From: Bradyrhizobium ivorense
GTDB taxonomy: Bacteria; Pseudomonadota; Alphaproteobacteria; Rhizobiales; Xanthobacteraceae
Length of the DNA stretch: 64,000 nucleotides
Direction: 5' to 3'
Assembly (NCBI RefSeq): GCF_900696085.1
Contig: NZ_CAADFC020000011.1
Location: forward strand, 62,001 to 126,000
Below, piece after piece: positions 17,415 to 26,839 of the stretch. The position numbers and the translations under genes are program-made. The notes under the pieces were generated by a model. The model did not search any database. It saw only the letters and a program-made list of their open reading frames with translations, and was not told the origin of the DNA. Position 1 is the first letter of the stretch, and the number at the start of each line of letters is the position of its first letter.

Positions 17415-18533
17415 ATGAAATCACTCAAGCTAATCGGCTTTGCACTTGGAGCGTCGATTGTGCTGTCGACCGCGGTATTGGCTGAGGAAATCACCATCGC
17501 CGTCGCCGGACCGATAACCGGGGGCGAGTCCGCCTTCGGTCGGCAAATGAAGAACGGGGCCGAGATGGCGGTGGAGCAGATCAACGCTTCCGGCGGCGTA
17601 CTCGGCAAGAAGCTAGCCCTCGACATCGAGGACGATGCCTGCGATCCCAAGCAGGCGCGATCGGTAGCGGAAAAGGTCGCCGCCGCCAAAATACCATTCG
17701 TTGCTGGGCACTTTTGCTCTTCGTCATCGATCCCAGCCTCGGAAGCCTATGCGGATGGCAGTGTGTTGCAGATCACGCCGGCTTCGACCAACCCGCTATT
17801 TACCGAACGCAAGCTATGGAACGTGGCGCGCGTCTGCGGCCGTGACGACCAGCAGGGCCAGGTTGCCGCCCAATACATCGCGAAGCAATTCAACGGCAAG
17901 AACATCGCGATTTTGAATGACAAGACGACTTATGGAAAGGGACTTGCCGACGAGACGAAGAAGGCACTCAACAAGGCCGGTATCATTGAAAAGATGTACG
18001 AGTCCTATAATAAGGGCGACAAGGATTTCAATGCGATTGTCTCGCGACTGAAGCGCGACAATATCGACCTCGTCTATGTCGGCGGCTATCACCAAGAAGC
18101 GGGCCTTATCTTGCGCCAGATGCGCGATCAGGGCCTGAAGACCGTCCTGATGTCGGGTGACGCGTTGGCTGACAAGGAATATGCTTCGATCACCGGCGCA
18201 GCTGGAGCAGGTACGCTCTTCACCTTCGGACCCGACCCGCGAAAGAAGACGACGGCGGCTGCGATCGTCGATAAGTTCAGAGCCAAGAATATCGACCCCG
18301 AGGGCTACACGCTATACACCTACGCTGCGGTGCAGGTCTGGATGCAAGCCGCAACCAAAGTTGGCACTACAGATCCGAAGAAGGTGATGGATACGATCAA
18401 AGCGGGCTCTTGGGACACTGTGATCGGCACACTGCAATACGACGCCAAGGGTGACATCAAGCAGCTCGACTACGTCGTTTATAGGTGGGACGACAAAGGC
18501 GGCTATAGCGAGACTAACCCGACCGCGTTCTGA
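17415..18533 (+). CDS. LivK-type branched-chain amino acid ABC transporter substrate-binding protein
   Basis: 372 aa with a Sec signal (MKSLKLIGFALGASIVLSTA, cleavage near VLAEE). The mature part begins ITIAVAGPITGGESAFGRQM and continues EMAVEQINASGGVLGKKL, the standard opening of the periplasmic type I binding fold; DDACDPKQARSVAEK and DKTTYGKGLADE are further family signatures. GAGG precedes the ATG. No permease or ATPase genes are adjacent, so it is an orphan receptor that must use a transporter encoded elsewhere. The ligand could be an amino acid, amide or aromatic acid; sequence alone does not decide. Confidence 0.93.
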   Translation: MKSLKLIGFALGASIVLSTAVLAEEITIAVAGPITGGESAFGRQMKNGAEMAVEQINASGGVLGKKLALDIEDDACDPKQARSVAEKVAAAKIPFVAGHFCSSSSIPASEAYADGSVLQITPASTNPLFTERKLWNVARVCGRDDQQGQVAAQYIAKQFNGKNIAILNDKTTYGKGLADETKKALNKAGIIEKMYESYNKGDKDFNAIVSRLKRDNIDLVYVGGYHQEAGLILRQMRDQGLKTVLMSGDALADKEYASITGAAGAGTLFTFGPDPRKKTTAAAIVDKFRAKNIDPEGYTLYTYAAVQVWMQAATKVGTTDPKKVMDTIKAGSWDTVIGTLQYDAKGDIKQLDYVVYRWDDKGGYSETNPTAF

Positions 18534-18590
18534 CTCATCTTGGTGCAAGACATCAACGTTAGCGTCCCCAGGGAGCGAAGACGGGGATCA

Positions 18591-18831
18591 ATGTCGATCG
18601 ATCGATTGCTCCAAGGCAGCAAGCTACGGCCGGAACAAATTGAATGTCGAACTCAGCCTAGCCTATGCACGGACAATGCGCCTGCCCTGCTTGGTTGATC
18701 GTGACGATCCTATCGCCGAAATCGTCGCAAAGAAGGTCATCGAGATTGGCGCAAGCGGGGTTGGCGATCCGGCGGAGATATCAAAGTGCGTCATCGAGCA
18801 GCTTGGTGTCCGCAGACCGCCATCGGTCTAA
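18591..18831 (+). pseudogene. Small conserved hypothetical, frameshifted
   Basis: The ATG at 18591 starts MSIDRLLQGSKLRPEQIE in one frame; the next frame continues LAYARTMRLPCLVDRDDPIA then EIVAKKVIEIGASGVGDPAE. Together they spell a short helical protein family I associate with Bradyrhizobium (roughly MSIDRLL..S.L.PEEI..L..AY......LVDR.DP..E.VA.K.IE....G..DP.EI). A frameshift near 18645-18660 separates the halves. Function unknown. Confidence 0.55.
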
Positions 18832-19094
18832 AGTGAGCACCGCGCACATGCGCAGTTTGGATCCACTTTCCGGTCGATGCGCAGCCTGCCACGGATTCAA
18901 CGCCTTACGGGCTGGACTTAATTGGAGCTGATAACTTGGGCCCAACGCAGACGTTTAGCGGCGGGCACGATGAGGTGCTCCTTCACCAGACTGCAGTCAT
19001 CGATTTCGGCTTATGGAGAGTTTCGCCTATCGGGCCGCGCGACGCGCATTAGCTCGGACTCTTCGTTCCACGAAAAAGTTCGACCGAAAATTGC

Positions 19095-19128
19095 GCGGCC
19101 CCGCCTCGGGGAAACAAGGCGGGGCCGC
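19095..19128. repeat. Perfect 12-bp GC hairpin
   Basis: GCGGCCCCGCCT - 10-nt loop - AGGCGGGGCCGC. Very stable, but no T-tract follows on either strand. It lies between two small genes and may be a transcript-end structure or part of a repeat; unresolved. Confidence 0.55.
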
Positions 19129-19227
19129 CCCCTCCCCCTGGCTCGCCCTGGGGGGCCGCGCTGCGGATCACAACGGAAATCGTCTAGCTGCCGTCCTCTG
19201 TCATTTATGATCACACGCCCAAGCAAC

Positions 19228-19404
19228 TCACCTGCATTGCGGCTTCCGGTCCTCGGTATTTTCCGCGACGCGCCGCAAGACGAGCTGAGAAAGCTGCACA
19301 ACCAAATTCTTGAGACGCGCTACTTCCTGCCTGCACCGCGCCAACTCGCGTTCTTCTTCCGTCACTATCGATACTTCAAAGCGGTCCCCAGCCGCACGAC
19401 TCAT
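19228..19404 (-). CDS. Small coiled-coil hypothetical protein (58 aa)
   Basis: TTGAGGTCCAAC precedes the ATG at 19404. The protein is MSRAAGDRFEVSIVTEEERE followed by a heptad-like helix (LARCRQEVARLKNLVVQLSQ and onwards), so it probably forms a short coiled coil. The same layout occurs in small proteins I associate with Bradyrhizobium. An in-frame upstream ATG at 19416 lacks a ribosome site. Role unknown. Confidence 0.6.
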   Translation of the reverse strand: MSRAAGDRFEVSIVTEEERELARCRQEVARLKNLVVQLSQLVLRRVAENTEDRKPQCR

Positions 19405-19997
19405 GTTGGACCTCAATTCGAGCAGGTAATCACGAGAGACGGCTCAAGCACATCCCCTGCTTTGATCGTACTGGAGTCCCGTATTTTTACGCCGATAAAC
19501 ACGGTACGCTACGGTCGAACGATCTCGCTACCTCGGCTCAGTGTGCCATCGCGGCCACAGATCTGAGCGTATCGTACAAGAGGCTTGGCTGCATGGCGCT
19601 CAACGCGATAGAGTTTTATTGTCTTTCTTCGAGTCCAGGCCCTGCGCGAGTGGATCTCGATTGCGATTGCGCAAAAGAATTGCGTTAGTTGGCTGCCGGC
19701 CACGGCGATACGGAAGGTGTCAGCCGAGCCGAAGCCGGCTAAGCGCTCCGAAGAAATGACGTCTAGCCGCAAAGTCACCGCAGCTGTGCCTTGACGAGAT
19801 CGCGAGCCATGCCTCGTCCTTCTTTAAGGAGCGGTTCGCCATCGCGATTGGAAGACGGCCAGGCCGTCGTCATCATGGCTTTCGTGACGGATGCGCGACT
19901 CGTCCAGCAATGAGTTCGAGCGGTAGAAGAAGCTGAACATCAAACGGAACCGTGCAGAATGGCCGAGGCCACGAAGCTGGTGGGATAGGCATCAAAT
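19405..19997. other. Gene-less stretch
   Basis: Frames on both strands are short and unrecognised. Confidence 0.35.
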
Positions 19998-20697
19998 ATG
20001 TACCCCGGCGATGGAACGGGTATTGCTTGCCGCACAAAACTCATTGCGTCTCTGCGCGGCGTCGCGGGCTTGTCTGACCGAGACCGAGCCAGCTTGAAAA
20101 CATACCGCACACCATCAGGCGTTTTGCGGATGGCGAGTACTTGGCGCGCCGAGGGCCGGCCTGTAAGCTGCAGCGTCGTGATGGGCGGCTTGCTGTCTCG
20201 TCAAAGGGCGGTATCGGATCGAAATCAGATAACATCGTTCTATGTACCGGGTGACATCCCAGATTTGCACACTCTTCACCTGCCGGAAATGGATCGCGAT
20301 CTCTGCTGCATCGGCGCGAGCACCATTGCTCTTGTGCCTCACTGATGTCTCAACGATATCCTGGCGAGTTCCGCTGGACTCACCCGCGCGTACCTTGATC
20401 CAGTCGGCTAACTTTCGCGAATGGATCGAGAATCTTGGGAGAAGCGCTGCCTCACCTTTCTCATCTTCTGCGCGGCTTGAGCTCGTGGGGCTCCCGGACA
20501 ATGGTCGTCTTCATGTCCCTTTCACACAGCAGGACATCGCCGATGCATGCGGCCTCTCGACTGCGCACGTGAACCGAACGTTTCAGGAGAATAGGCGTAG
20601 GAAGCTCATTGAATGGAACGATCATGCTATTGATCTTCTTCAGCGAGATCAGCGAGAATTACTTGGAGAATTCCGCCCCTCATATCACCTGCGCTGA
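19998..20697 (+). pseudogene. Crp/Fnr-family transcription regulator, decayed
   Basis: The sensor half is readable in one frame (SDRNQITSFYVPGDIPDLHT then LHLPEMDRDLCCIGASTIAL to a stop at 20345) and the DNA-binding half in another (NFREWIENLGR, then VPFTQQDIADACGLSTAHVN followed by RTFQ, to 20697). This is the Crp/Fnr type common in rhizobia, with helix-turn-helix intact but separated from the cyclic-nucleotide-like domain by frameshifts near 20340 and 20450. It is probably inactive. Confidence 0.8.
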
Positions 20698-21056
20698 ATT
20701 TCTTCGGCCGCCGCTTCGTACTCTTCGTACCAAGCAAATCAACGAGCCGACGCCAATTTCGATCCGTATTGACGCTATTCGACCTGTAGTCGCGTTCGCT
20801 CGGCAGTTTTCCTGAACTATTGAGCGTAGTTACAGCGTGCGCGACCTACCTGAGGTTACGGTCGCAAAGCTTCGTCGAGGCAGTGGTCTGTACGGAGAAC
20901 AGAAACGCTGCACTGGCTGAAATCTCCTGGCGCTCACGTGGTACAAGCCGGTGCACATAAGCAGAATACGACATGCACCGTTGCGACTCGCGGATTAATC
21001 AGCTGCCTGTGAGAAATCGATTGAATTTTCCTGGCGCGCGCCGCAGCTCAAACGAC
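20698..21056. other. Gene-less stretch
   Basis: No gene recognised. A 290-codon minus-strand frame overlapping 21048-21920 was rejected because it covers two promoter-like sites and the start of cluster A and shows no family. Confidence 0.4.
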
Positions 21057-21088
21057 TTGATTCGTACCTAGCGTCACGTTGTAGCATC
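21057..21088 (+). promoter_or_regulatory. MerR-type promoter, copy 2
   Basis: TTGATT, 19-bp spacer CGTACCTAGCGTCACGTTG, TAGCAT. Same architecture as the copies at 7569, 21549 and 59800. No intact gene follows within 500 bp; a terminator hairpin at 21422 does. Confidence 0.5.
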
Positions 21089-21421
21089 TCAAAGCAGGAC
21101 GCGAGGGCCTCGGGCAAAGCCAGCGGGGGCCACTCCGCCAGAGGCGCGACGACGACACCCAAGCGGTCGACTTTGCTTTACAAGCATCGTCAAGATCATA
21201 CCGATTAGATGAGTTGCGTCGATGACAGATGATCTCGGGCTGTCCGTGCATTCGTGAATATCGCCTTGGTAAGAAGGGAAACAACGCCAGACCGACATCG
21301 ATCCTTTTTGTGATTAAGATTTGCGGTGAATGCATCACCGCAAATGACCGTCGGCGGCCCTCCCTCTGTCGACGAGAGCTGGCGCGACGCTTAGCAGCCT
21401 CGTTCGCCCAGACTGACTTCC

Positions 21422-21455
21422 GCCCGGCCCTCGAAATGAGGCCGGGCTTTTTTTC
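21422..21455 (+). terminator. Rho-independent terminator
   Basis: GCCCGGCCCTC-GAAAT-GAGGCCGGGC followed by seven T residues on the plus strand. It closes a roughly 350-bp segment that begins at the MerR-type promoter at 21057 and contains no recognisable gene, so it may end a short transcript or a decayed gene. It also insulates cluster A from upstream transcription. Confidence 0.8.
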
Positions 21456-21548
21456 CGATAAGATGTGCTGCCCGCATGGCTTTTGCGAACGCTTAGACGG
21501 CCTGACCCAGCCATCTGTCATATTCACGCGGTAGTGGCTTGGACGGCC

Positions 21549-21580
21549 TTGAATCGTACGTAGCGTCACATTGTACGATC
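21549..21580 (+). promoter_or_regulatory. MerR-type promoter, copy 3, upstream of cluster A
   Basis: TTGAAT, 19-bp spacer CGTACGTAGCGTCACATTG, TACGAT. It lies 190 bp upstream of the first gene of the GMC/aminotransferase operon and points at it, after the terminator at 21422, so it is the best promoter candidate for cluster A. Confidence 0.6.
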
Positions 21581-21770
21581 TCGCGGTAGTTCGCGATGAT
21601 AATTGGCAGATGATCATTGGCAACCGAGCCAAGCGGCACTGGATAGTCTGGGGCAATCGTATAACTGCCGCGCGTTCATCGTTGGCTATGGCAGTTATCT
21701 TGGGCAGCCGGTCACTGATCAATAGGGCTCTGATTGCGCATCGTCGATATTTGTTGCCAGAGGTGGGATA

Positions 21771-23285
21771 ATGACGGCCGATATCGTCGATGTATGCGTT
21801 GTCGGGAGTGGTGCCAGCGGCTCGACCGTGGCGTACGAGATCGCCCAACACGGTTTGCGAGTGCTCCTTCTCGAGGAAGGTCGGGCGCTTCCTCCCGACG
21901 CCTCGCTGGCGAGCGTCCAAGATGGTATGGATACCGCCCTAGTGAGGTCTTCGGCAGGTACGTTGACGTCGTTTGGACGTCCCTGGACCGTGTGCGCGCT
22001 CGGCGGCGGAATGACTTTGTATGCCGGAATAGCCTTCCGCTATCGGACCATCGATTTTGATGCGCGAGCGCATGTAGCTGGAGACGCGCTTGACCCTACC
22101 TGGCCGATCAACTACGCCGAACTACGCCCGTTTTACGAGGAGCTAGAACGGCGCATGGGCGTGGCCCGCCTAGCCGGGGTGGACCCATTCGAACCACCGA
22201 GCAATCCTCCCGTTCTGCCCCCGCATGATTACAGCGCGAAGGGGCGGTTGATCGCCGATGCTGGCGGACGCCTGGGCCAGCTGCCTTTTCCCACCCCATT
22301 GGCAATCAACTCCGTACCCTATCGCGGCCGGCCAGCCTGTGATTGCGACGGACCTTGCAACGAACACCTGTGTCCTACCGGCGCGAGGGCCGACGCACGC
22401 TCGCCGTTCACAGACGTCGCCCTGCCGCCCGGCGCGCTGACGGTTGCACTCGGCAGCAAGGCTGTACGCATCGATCTGGCCAACGTCAGCCGCGCGGGTT
22501 CGGTGGAATGGCTGGACACGCTCAGCCGACGACGCGCGCGGGTCCGCGCCCGCTGCGTGGTACTCGCCGGCAACGCAGTGCAGTCTGCCGCGCTCTTGCT
22601 AAGATCGGCTCAGCGGGCGGCGCCCAACGGCATCGGCAACGCCTCCGGCATGGTCGGCAGCGGCATCTCGTTCAAAATCAGCGGCTACGTGTCCGGTAGC
22701 ATCGGAATAGATCCGATGTCCGCGCGCCCGGCCGGTGGCCCATTCTCTACCGTTGCGATCTCCGATCACTACCTGGACGAAGAGGCTCCTTCGGGGCTCG
22801 GCGGAATGATCTACGAAGCAAGTCGGGTTGAGCGCACAGACCACGACGGAAAGATAACACTACGGCTGCATTTCCTGGCGGCCGACCAACCCATGCGCAA
22901 CAATGCGGTCCGACTGGCCACCAGCCTGGATCGGCTAGGTTTGCCGAAGATCATTCTCGATTATTGGACCCATCCGCTGGACAAACGCCGATTAGGCTAT
23001 TTGTGCCGACGCGCGTCGAACTTGCTGACGGAGGCCGGCGTGAAACAAGTCGATTTTCAGGATTCCAATTATCAGTTCGGCAGCGGACATCTGCATGGCG
23101 GCTGCCGTGCCGGCGTCGACCCGACACAATCCGTTGTCGACCGCTGGGGCCGGGTGCATGACATCGACAATCTCTATGTCGCGGATGGCGGCTTCTTTCC
23201 CTATTCCGGAGGCGTCAATCCGACATTCACCATTCAGGCGAACGCCCTGCGGATCGCTCGAAGAATAGTCACGCAGCTCACCTAA
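21771..23285 (+). CDS. GMC-family FAD oxidoreductase, first gene of cluster A
   Basis: 504 aa. The FAD fold is seen at VVGSGASGSTVAYEI (about 9-23), a second FAD contact at CALGGGMTLYAG (about 80-91), and the GMC C-terminal catalytic region GSGHLHGGCRAG (about 434-445) and NPTFTIQANALRIARR. A CxCxGPCxxxxCPTGA cluster near 190-205 is unusual for plain GMC enzymes. This layout resembles the alcohol dehydrogenases that act before a class III aminotransferase in aminoglycoside pathways (Neo11/BtrQ type), as judged from memory. It probably oxidises a primary alcohol to an aldehyde. GGTGGGA precedes the ATG. The next gene is a class III aminotransferase 28 bp downstream. Confidence 0.88.
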   Translation: MTADIVDVCVVGSGASGSTVAYEIAQHGLRVLLLEEGRALPPDASLASVQDGMDTALVRSSAGTLTSFGRPWTVCALGGGMTLYAGIAFRYRTIDFDARAHVAGDALDPTWPINYAELRPFYEELERRMGVARLAGVDPFEPPSNPPVLPPHDYSAKGRLIADAGGRLGQLPFPTPLAINSVPYRGRPACDCDGPCNEHLCPTGARADARSPFTDVALPPGALTVALGSKAVRIDLANVSRAGSVEWLDTLSRRRARVRARCVVLAGNAVQSAALLLRSAQRAAPNGIGNASGMVGSGISFKISGYVSGSIGIDPMSARPAGGPFSTVAISDHYLDEEAPSGLGGMIYEASRVERTDHDGKITLRLHFLAADQPMRNNAVRLATSLDRLGLPKIILDYWTHPLDKRRLGYLCRRASNLLTEAGVKQVDFQDSNYQFGSGHLHGGCRAGVDPTQSVVDRWGRVHDIDNLYVADGGFFPYSGGVNPTFTIQANALRIARRIVTQLT

Positions 23286-23313
23286 GGGCATGATTATCAA
23301 ACGGAGACAGCTC

Positions 23314-24624
23314 ATGTCCACCGCCACCCCGACTGCAACCGCGGCTGCGACCGACGCGCACAGATCAGCACTACGCCGCGCGTTGCGCGTCACCGCGTCG
23401 GAAAAATGGGATCTCAACAGGCGTTTTCCGGTCGTCATGGCGCGCGCTTCGGGTGCGCATGCATGGGACATTAATGGACGGCAATATGTCGATCTCACTT
23501 CCTGTAGTGGTGCCGCGCCGCTCGGAGCCGGATACGAGCCGGTCGTGGCGCACGCCGCCGCCGAGATGCGCCGTACCGGCGGCATATTGCCCGGACCGCT
23601 GTCCGTCCACCGGGTCGAACTGGCCGAACGGTTGGCGGAGATCTTCCCCGTCGCGGAACGCTCAATTTTCTTCCGCACTGGATCGTGTGCGACTACCGCC
23701 GCCGTCCGCCTTGCCCGCGCATTCACCGGGCTGAACCATGTGCTTACCAGCGGATTTCATGGCTGGCACGACTGGCAGTTGCAGGACCGACCAGAGATGG
23801 GGCTACCCGATCGGGACCGAGACAGCGTGGAGTTCCGCTACAACCTGGACTTGCTCGACGAGTTGGCAAGTGTCCAGCGCGTCGCCGCGGTGATCATCAC
23901 CCCCGAGGTCAACTTCTTCCCGCCCGAATACCATCAGGAATTACAGAGGCTGGTGCATCGGCACGGCGCCTTGCTCATCCTTGACGAGGTGATGACCGGA
24001 TTCCGCTACGGCATTGGCGGGTACCACATGGCAGTCGGCCTCACACCCGATCTGATCACACTAAGCAAAGGACTGGCCAATGGAATGGCGCTGTCCGCAG
24101 TCGCGGGTCGCGCGGACGTACTCGCCGCCGCCGAGAAGACATACATGGGCAACACCTACCAGCGCGAGGTTACCCCGTTCGCGGCCGCACTGAGCACGCT
24201 GCACGCGCTGCGCGACGGGACGTTGCTGGCTCGGATGCGCGAGGTTGGCGAGCAGCTGATCAAGGGGCTCAACGAGGTCTTCGCCAGACAGCAGGTCGCG
24301 GCATGGGCATTCGCCTGGCCGACTATGTTCGATGTCGTATTTGCCAACGCCGAACTAGGCCATGCCTTTTTCCAGGAGATGTGGGCACGGGGTTTTCTCA
24401 TGCAGTACGGTGGCCGCTTCATGCCATCGGCGGCGGTATCCGACGCCGATGTGCAGGCGGCTGTCGAGGCTGCTGGAGAGGCCCTGCCGGCGGCGCAGTC
24501 CCGTATGGAGGGCACCGGCGGCGACCCGGACCCAGTCGCAGCCGCTGTACGGTTCGCCAGGGATCATTTCGTGGCCACCCCGGGGGCGGTTCGGCGCTGG
24601 TTCACCGGACCCGTCTGCGGATGA
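23314..24624 (+). CDS. Class III PLP aminotransferase (glutamate-semialdehyde-aminomutase fold)
   Basis: 436 aa. PLP-binding features: FFRTGSCATTAAVRLARA (about 111-128), FHGWHDW (about 143-149), LILDEVMTGFRYG (about 219-231) and the Schiff-base lysine in LITLSKGLANG. GGAGA six bases upstream supports the ATG at 23314 over 23290. The pairing with the preceding GMC oxidase suggests an aldehyde-to-amine step on the same substrate (as in aminoglycoside 6'-amination), which is inference. Its stop overlaps the start of the sulfotransferase gene (ATGA), so the genes are translationally coupled. Codon use is strongly GC-biased compared with flanking genes. Confidence 0.9.
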   Translation: MSTATPTATAAATDAHRSALRRALRVTASEKWDLNRRFPVVMARASGAHAWDINGRQYVDLTSCSGAAPLGAGYEPVVAHAAAEMRRTGGILPGPLSVHRVELAERLAEIFPVAERSIFFRTGSCATTAAVRLARAFTGLNHVLTSGFHGWHDWQLQDRPEMGLPDRDRDSVEFRYNLDLLDELASVQRVAAVIITPEVNFFPPEYHQELQRLVHRHGALLILDEVMTGFRYGIGGYHMAVGLTPDLITLSKGLANGMALSAVAGRADVLAAAEKTYMGNTYQREVTPFAAALSTLHALRDGTLLARMREVGEQLIKGLNEVFARQQVAAWAFAWPTMFDVVFANAELGHAFFQEMWARGFLMQYGGRFMPSAAVSDADVQAAVEAAGEALPAAQSRMEGTGGDPDPVAAAVRFARDHFVATPGAVRRWFTGPVCG

Positions 24625-25595
24625 GTAGGCATTTTCCAACAGAGAACACGGCCATGCCGCTGCCCAATCCATTTTCCACATCGCCGGTGCTGCTCGGCGG
24701 CGAGAACCGCTCGGGCACCACATTGCTGAGTGTCGTGCTGGATTCGCATCTGGATCTGGTAGCCGGGCCGGAGATCGACTTCCTCGAACCGCCCGATCTC
24801 GGTCCGCACATCTTGCGCGCGATCGACCTGGTGGCGGCCGGCGATTCCCGTGTCGCGGGCATGACCAAAAACACGGTCGATCCCGTCTGGTATGACGGGG
24901 TGCATTTTGTGGTCCAGTGCCACCGGTTCGGCCTCGACTTCGATGATATGCGTGGGTTGGTGAGCAAGGTGATGGTCGAGTTGGGCGACGACATTGTTTC
25001 GTTCGCCTCCCGATGCCGCCTTATCAACGAGATGGGCGAGTTGCGCCGAGCACGTAGCGGGGCCCGGCGCTGGGGCTTGAAACTGCAGCGCAAGATCGCC
25101 CAGACCGACGCCTTCGCCCGGCTGTGGCCCCGCGCACATTTCGTGCATATCGTGCGGGACGGCCGCGACGTTGCCGCCTCTCATCTGAAAACCGTTCCCG
25201 ATTGGGGATACCGAACTGTTGCCGATGCCGCGCGCGGTTGGCTGGAAGTGGTATCCCAACCACATCGAGTCGCGCCGCCTGGCCGCTATCTTGAGGTGCG
25301 TTACGAGGATCTTGTAAGCAGTCCCCGGCCCACCCTGGCCAGAATCCTGGATCACCTCGGCTTGCCTTGGGATGAGGCCGTGCTGCGTCACGCTGAATAC
25401 GAGCACGTATTGTTCGAACAACCGCACGGCCATCCGGCGGCCGAGGCAGCGGGGAAGCCGCTGCACCGAGGCAGGATCGGTCGTTACGTCCAAGATCTGA
25501 CGCGAGCCCAGATCGAGGAGTTCGAGCAGATCGCCGAAAGTGAGCTGAGCCGACTGGGGTATCTGTCGGCTCCCGGCCTGTCTGGCGACGCGTGA
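24621..25595 (+). CDS. PAPS-dependent sulfotransferase
   Basis: 324 aa. The 5'-phosphosulfate loop is GGENRSGTTLL (26-36) and the 3'-phosphate motif is HIVRDGRDVAASH in the middle; the family then has RYEDLVSSPRPTL. It would transfer sulfate from PAPS to a hydroxyl or amine of the cluster A product. The ATG at 24621 overlaps the aminotransferase stop (ATGA); another ATG at 24654 is possible. A frame open far upstream is only the aminotransferase gene read in another frame. Sulfation is common in rhizobial signals (NodH, NoeE), but this protein does not look like those and sits in a different context. Confidence 0.9.
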   Translation: MSRHFPTENTAMPLPNPFSTSPVLLGGENRSGTTLLSVVLDSHLDLVAGPEIDFLEPPDLGPHILRAIDLVAAGDSRVAGMTKNTVDPVWYDGVHFVVQCHRFGLDFDDMRGLVSKVMVELGDDIVSFASRCRLINEMGELRRARSGARRWGLKLQRKIAQTDAFARLWPRAHFVHIVRDGRDVAASHLKTVPDWGYRTVADAARGWLEVVSQPHRVAPPGRYLEVRYEDLVSSPRPTLARILDHLGLPWDEAVLRHAEYEHVLFEQPHGHPAAEAAGKPLHRGRIGRYVQDLTRAQIEEFEQIAESELSRLGYLSAPGLSGDA

Positions 25596-26839
25596 GCCGC
25601 CCGCGCTGTTCCGCCGCGCTTCGCGGACTGCCGCGAAGCTATCTTGCGCTGCTCGTTGGCCAGACCATTTCGCTGCTGGGCTCTAATGTAACCATGCTGG
25701 CGCTGCCGCTAACCGCAATCACGTTGCTGGACGCGGGACCGGCGCAAACGGGGCTTCTGCTGGCCTGCGGTCGAGCGCCGTACCTGGTGGTGAGTCTGTT
25801 CGCCGGGGTCGTCGTGGACCGCCTCCCGCATCGGCGGATCCTTTTGACCGCTAATCTGGTGATGGCGGCGACGCTGGCCACAATTCCCTTGTTCGCCAGC
25901 CTTGGACGTCTTGGACTGGTTCAGTTGTACACGACAAGCATGCTGGTTGGGGTCGCCGCGGTGATCTCTGACGTGGCTTATCTGGCGTGCATACCCACCG
26001 TCCTAAACCGCTCACAACTGGTTCGGGCACAGAGTTCATTGGAGCTCAGCCAAGCGGGCGCGATGGCGGCAGGTCCGTTCCTGGCCGGTTGGCTCGTCGA
26101 CCAATTCTCTGCCCCGACCGCAATACTGGCGGACTCGGTTTCATTTCTGGTTGCCGCGGCGCTGCTGTCTCGGGTGCCCATGCGTAACGCTGGCTGCTCG
26201 CGGGCCGCGCCGAGCGCGCTACTCGGCCAAGTGGCCGAGGGGCTGGCAAGCGTGTTCGGCAATCCGATCTTGCGGGCAGTCACGTTGGCCAGTGGCACAT
26301 TTATCTTTTGGCACAACGCGTATTCTGCGGCGTTTCTGCTGCATTTGACCAAGGATCTCGGGTTTGACAGCCGGGTCGTCGGCATGATGCTCGGCATCGG
26401 TGCGCTTGGCGGTGTGGTCGGGGCGGCTAGCTCACCGCGGGCGGGCCGGGCGATCGGCCTCGGCCCAACTTTAATGATCGGTTTGGCGGTGAGCGCCGGC
26501 GGAATGAGCTTGGCGGCCCTGTTCACCCAGCCCTGGTGGGCCGCAGTGGCATGCGTGACGCTCTCCCAATTCATGCTGTGGATCGGCCAAGGGATCTACA
26601 ACGTGCAGCAGGTTCCCATCCGATATGCGTTGGTCCAGCCGCACTTACAGGGCCGGATCAATGCGAGTATCCGCAGCGTGGTGTGGGGACTGGCCTCATT
26701 GGGTGCGCTGGCCGGCGGCGCGGCCGCTGCTGCGACGAGCCTGCGTACCACGTTGCTCGCGAGCAGCGTGCTTGGCCTGGCCTCGATAGTGTGGATTTGG
26801 CGGTCGCCGCTGCGCCACGCCCGCAGCTTGCGTCTGTGA
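25592..26839 (+). CDS. MFS exporter of cluster A
   Basis: 415 aa, about 12 hydrophobic segments, with the MFS loop VVDRLPHRRILL near residues 74-86 and the second-half QQVPIRYALVQPHLQGRINA typical of the MFS_3/EntS-like exporters. The GTG start overlaps the sulfotransferase stop (GTGA). As the only transporter in the operon it probably exports the finished compound and may give self-protection. Confidence 0.88.
   Translation: MSRPRCSAALRGLPRSYLALLVGQTISLLGSNVTMLALPLTAITLLDAGPAQTGLLLACGRAPYLVVSLFAGVVVDRLPHRRILLTANLVMAATLATIPLFASLGRLGLVQLYTTSMLVGVAAVISDVAYLACIPTVLNRSQLVRAQSSLELSQAGAMAAGPFLAGWLVDQFSAPTAILADSVSFLVAAALLSRVPMRNAGCSRAAPSALLGQVAEGLASVFGNPILRAVTLASGTFIFWHNAYSAAFLLHLTKDLGFDSRVVGMMLGIGALGGVVGAASSPRAGRAIGLGPTLMIGLAVSAGGMSLAALFTQPWWAAVACVTLSQFMLWIGQGIYNVQQVPIRYALVQPHLQGRINASIRSVVWGLASLGALAGGAAAAATSLRTTLLASSVLGLASIVWIWRSPLRHARSLRL

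Noticed and set aside
21010..21035. AATCGATTGAATTTT resembling part of a nod box
   Set aside because: Only a short core matches; the repeated ATC-N9-GAT pattern of a nod box is absent.
21048..21920. 290-codon minus-strand frame
   Set aside because: Covers two MerR-type promoters, a terminator and the start of the GMC gene; no recognisable domain. Its internal sequence repeat is just the two promoter copies translated.
24564..25493. 309-codon minus-strand frame
   Set aside because: Antisense to the sulfotransferase gene; no family, no ribosome site.
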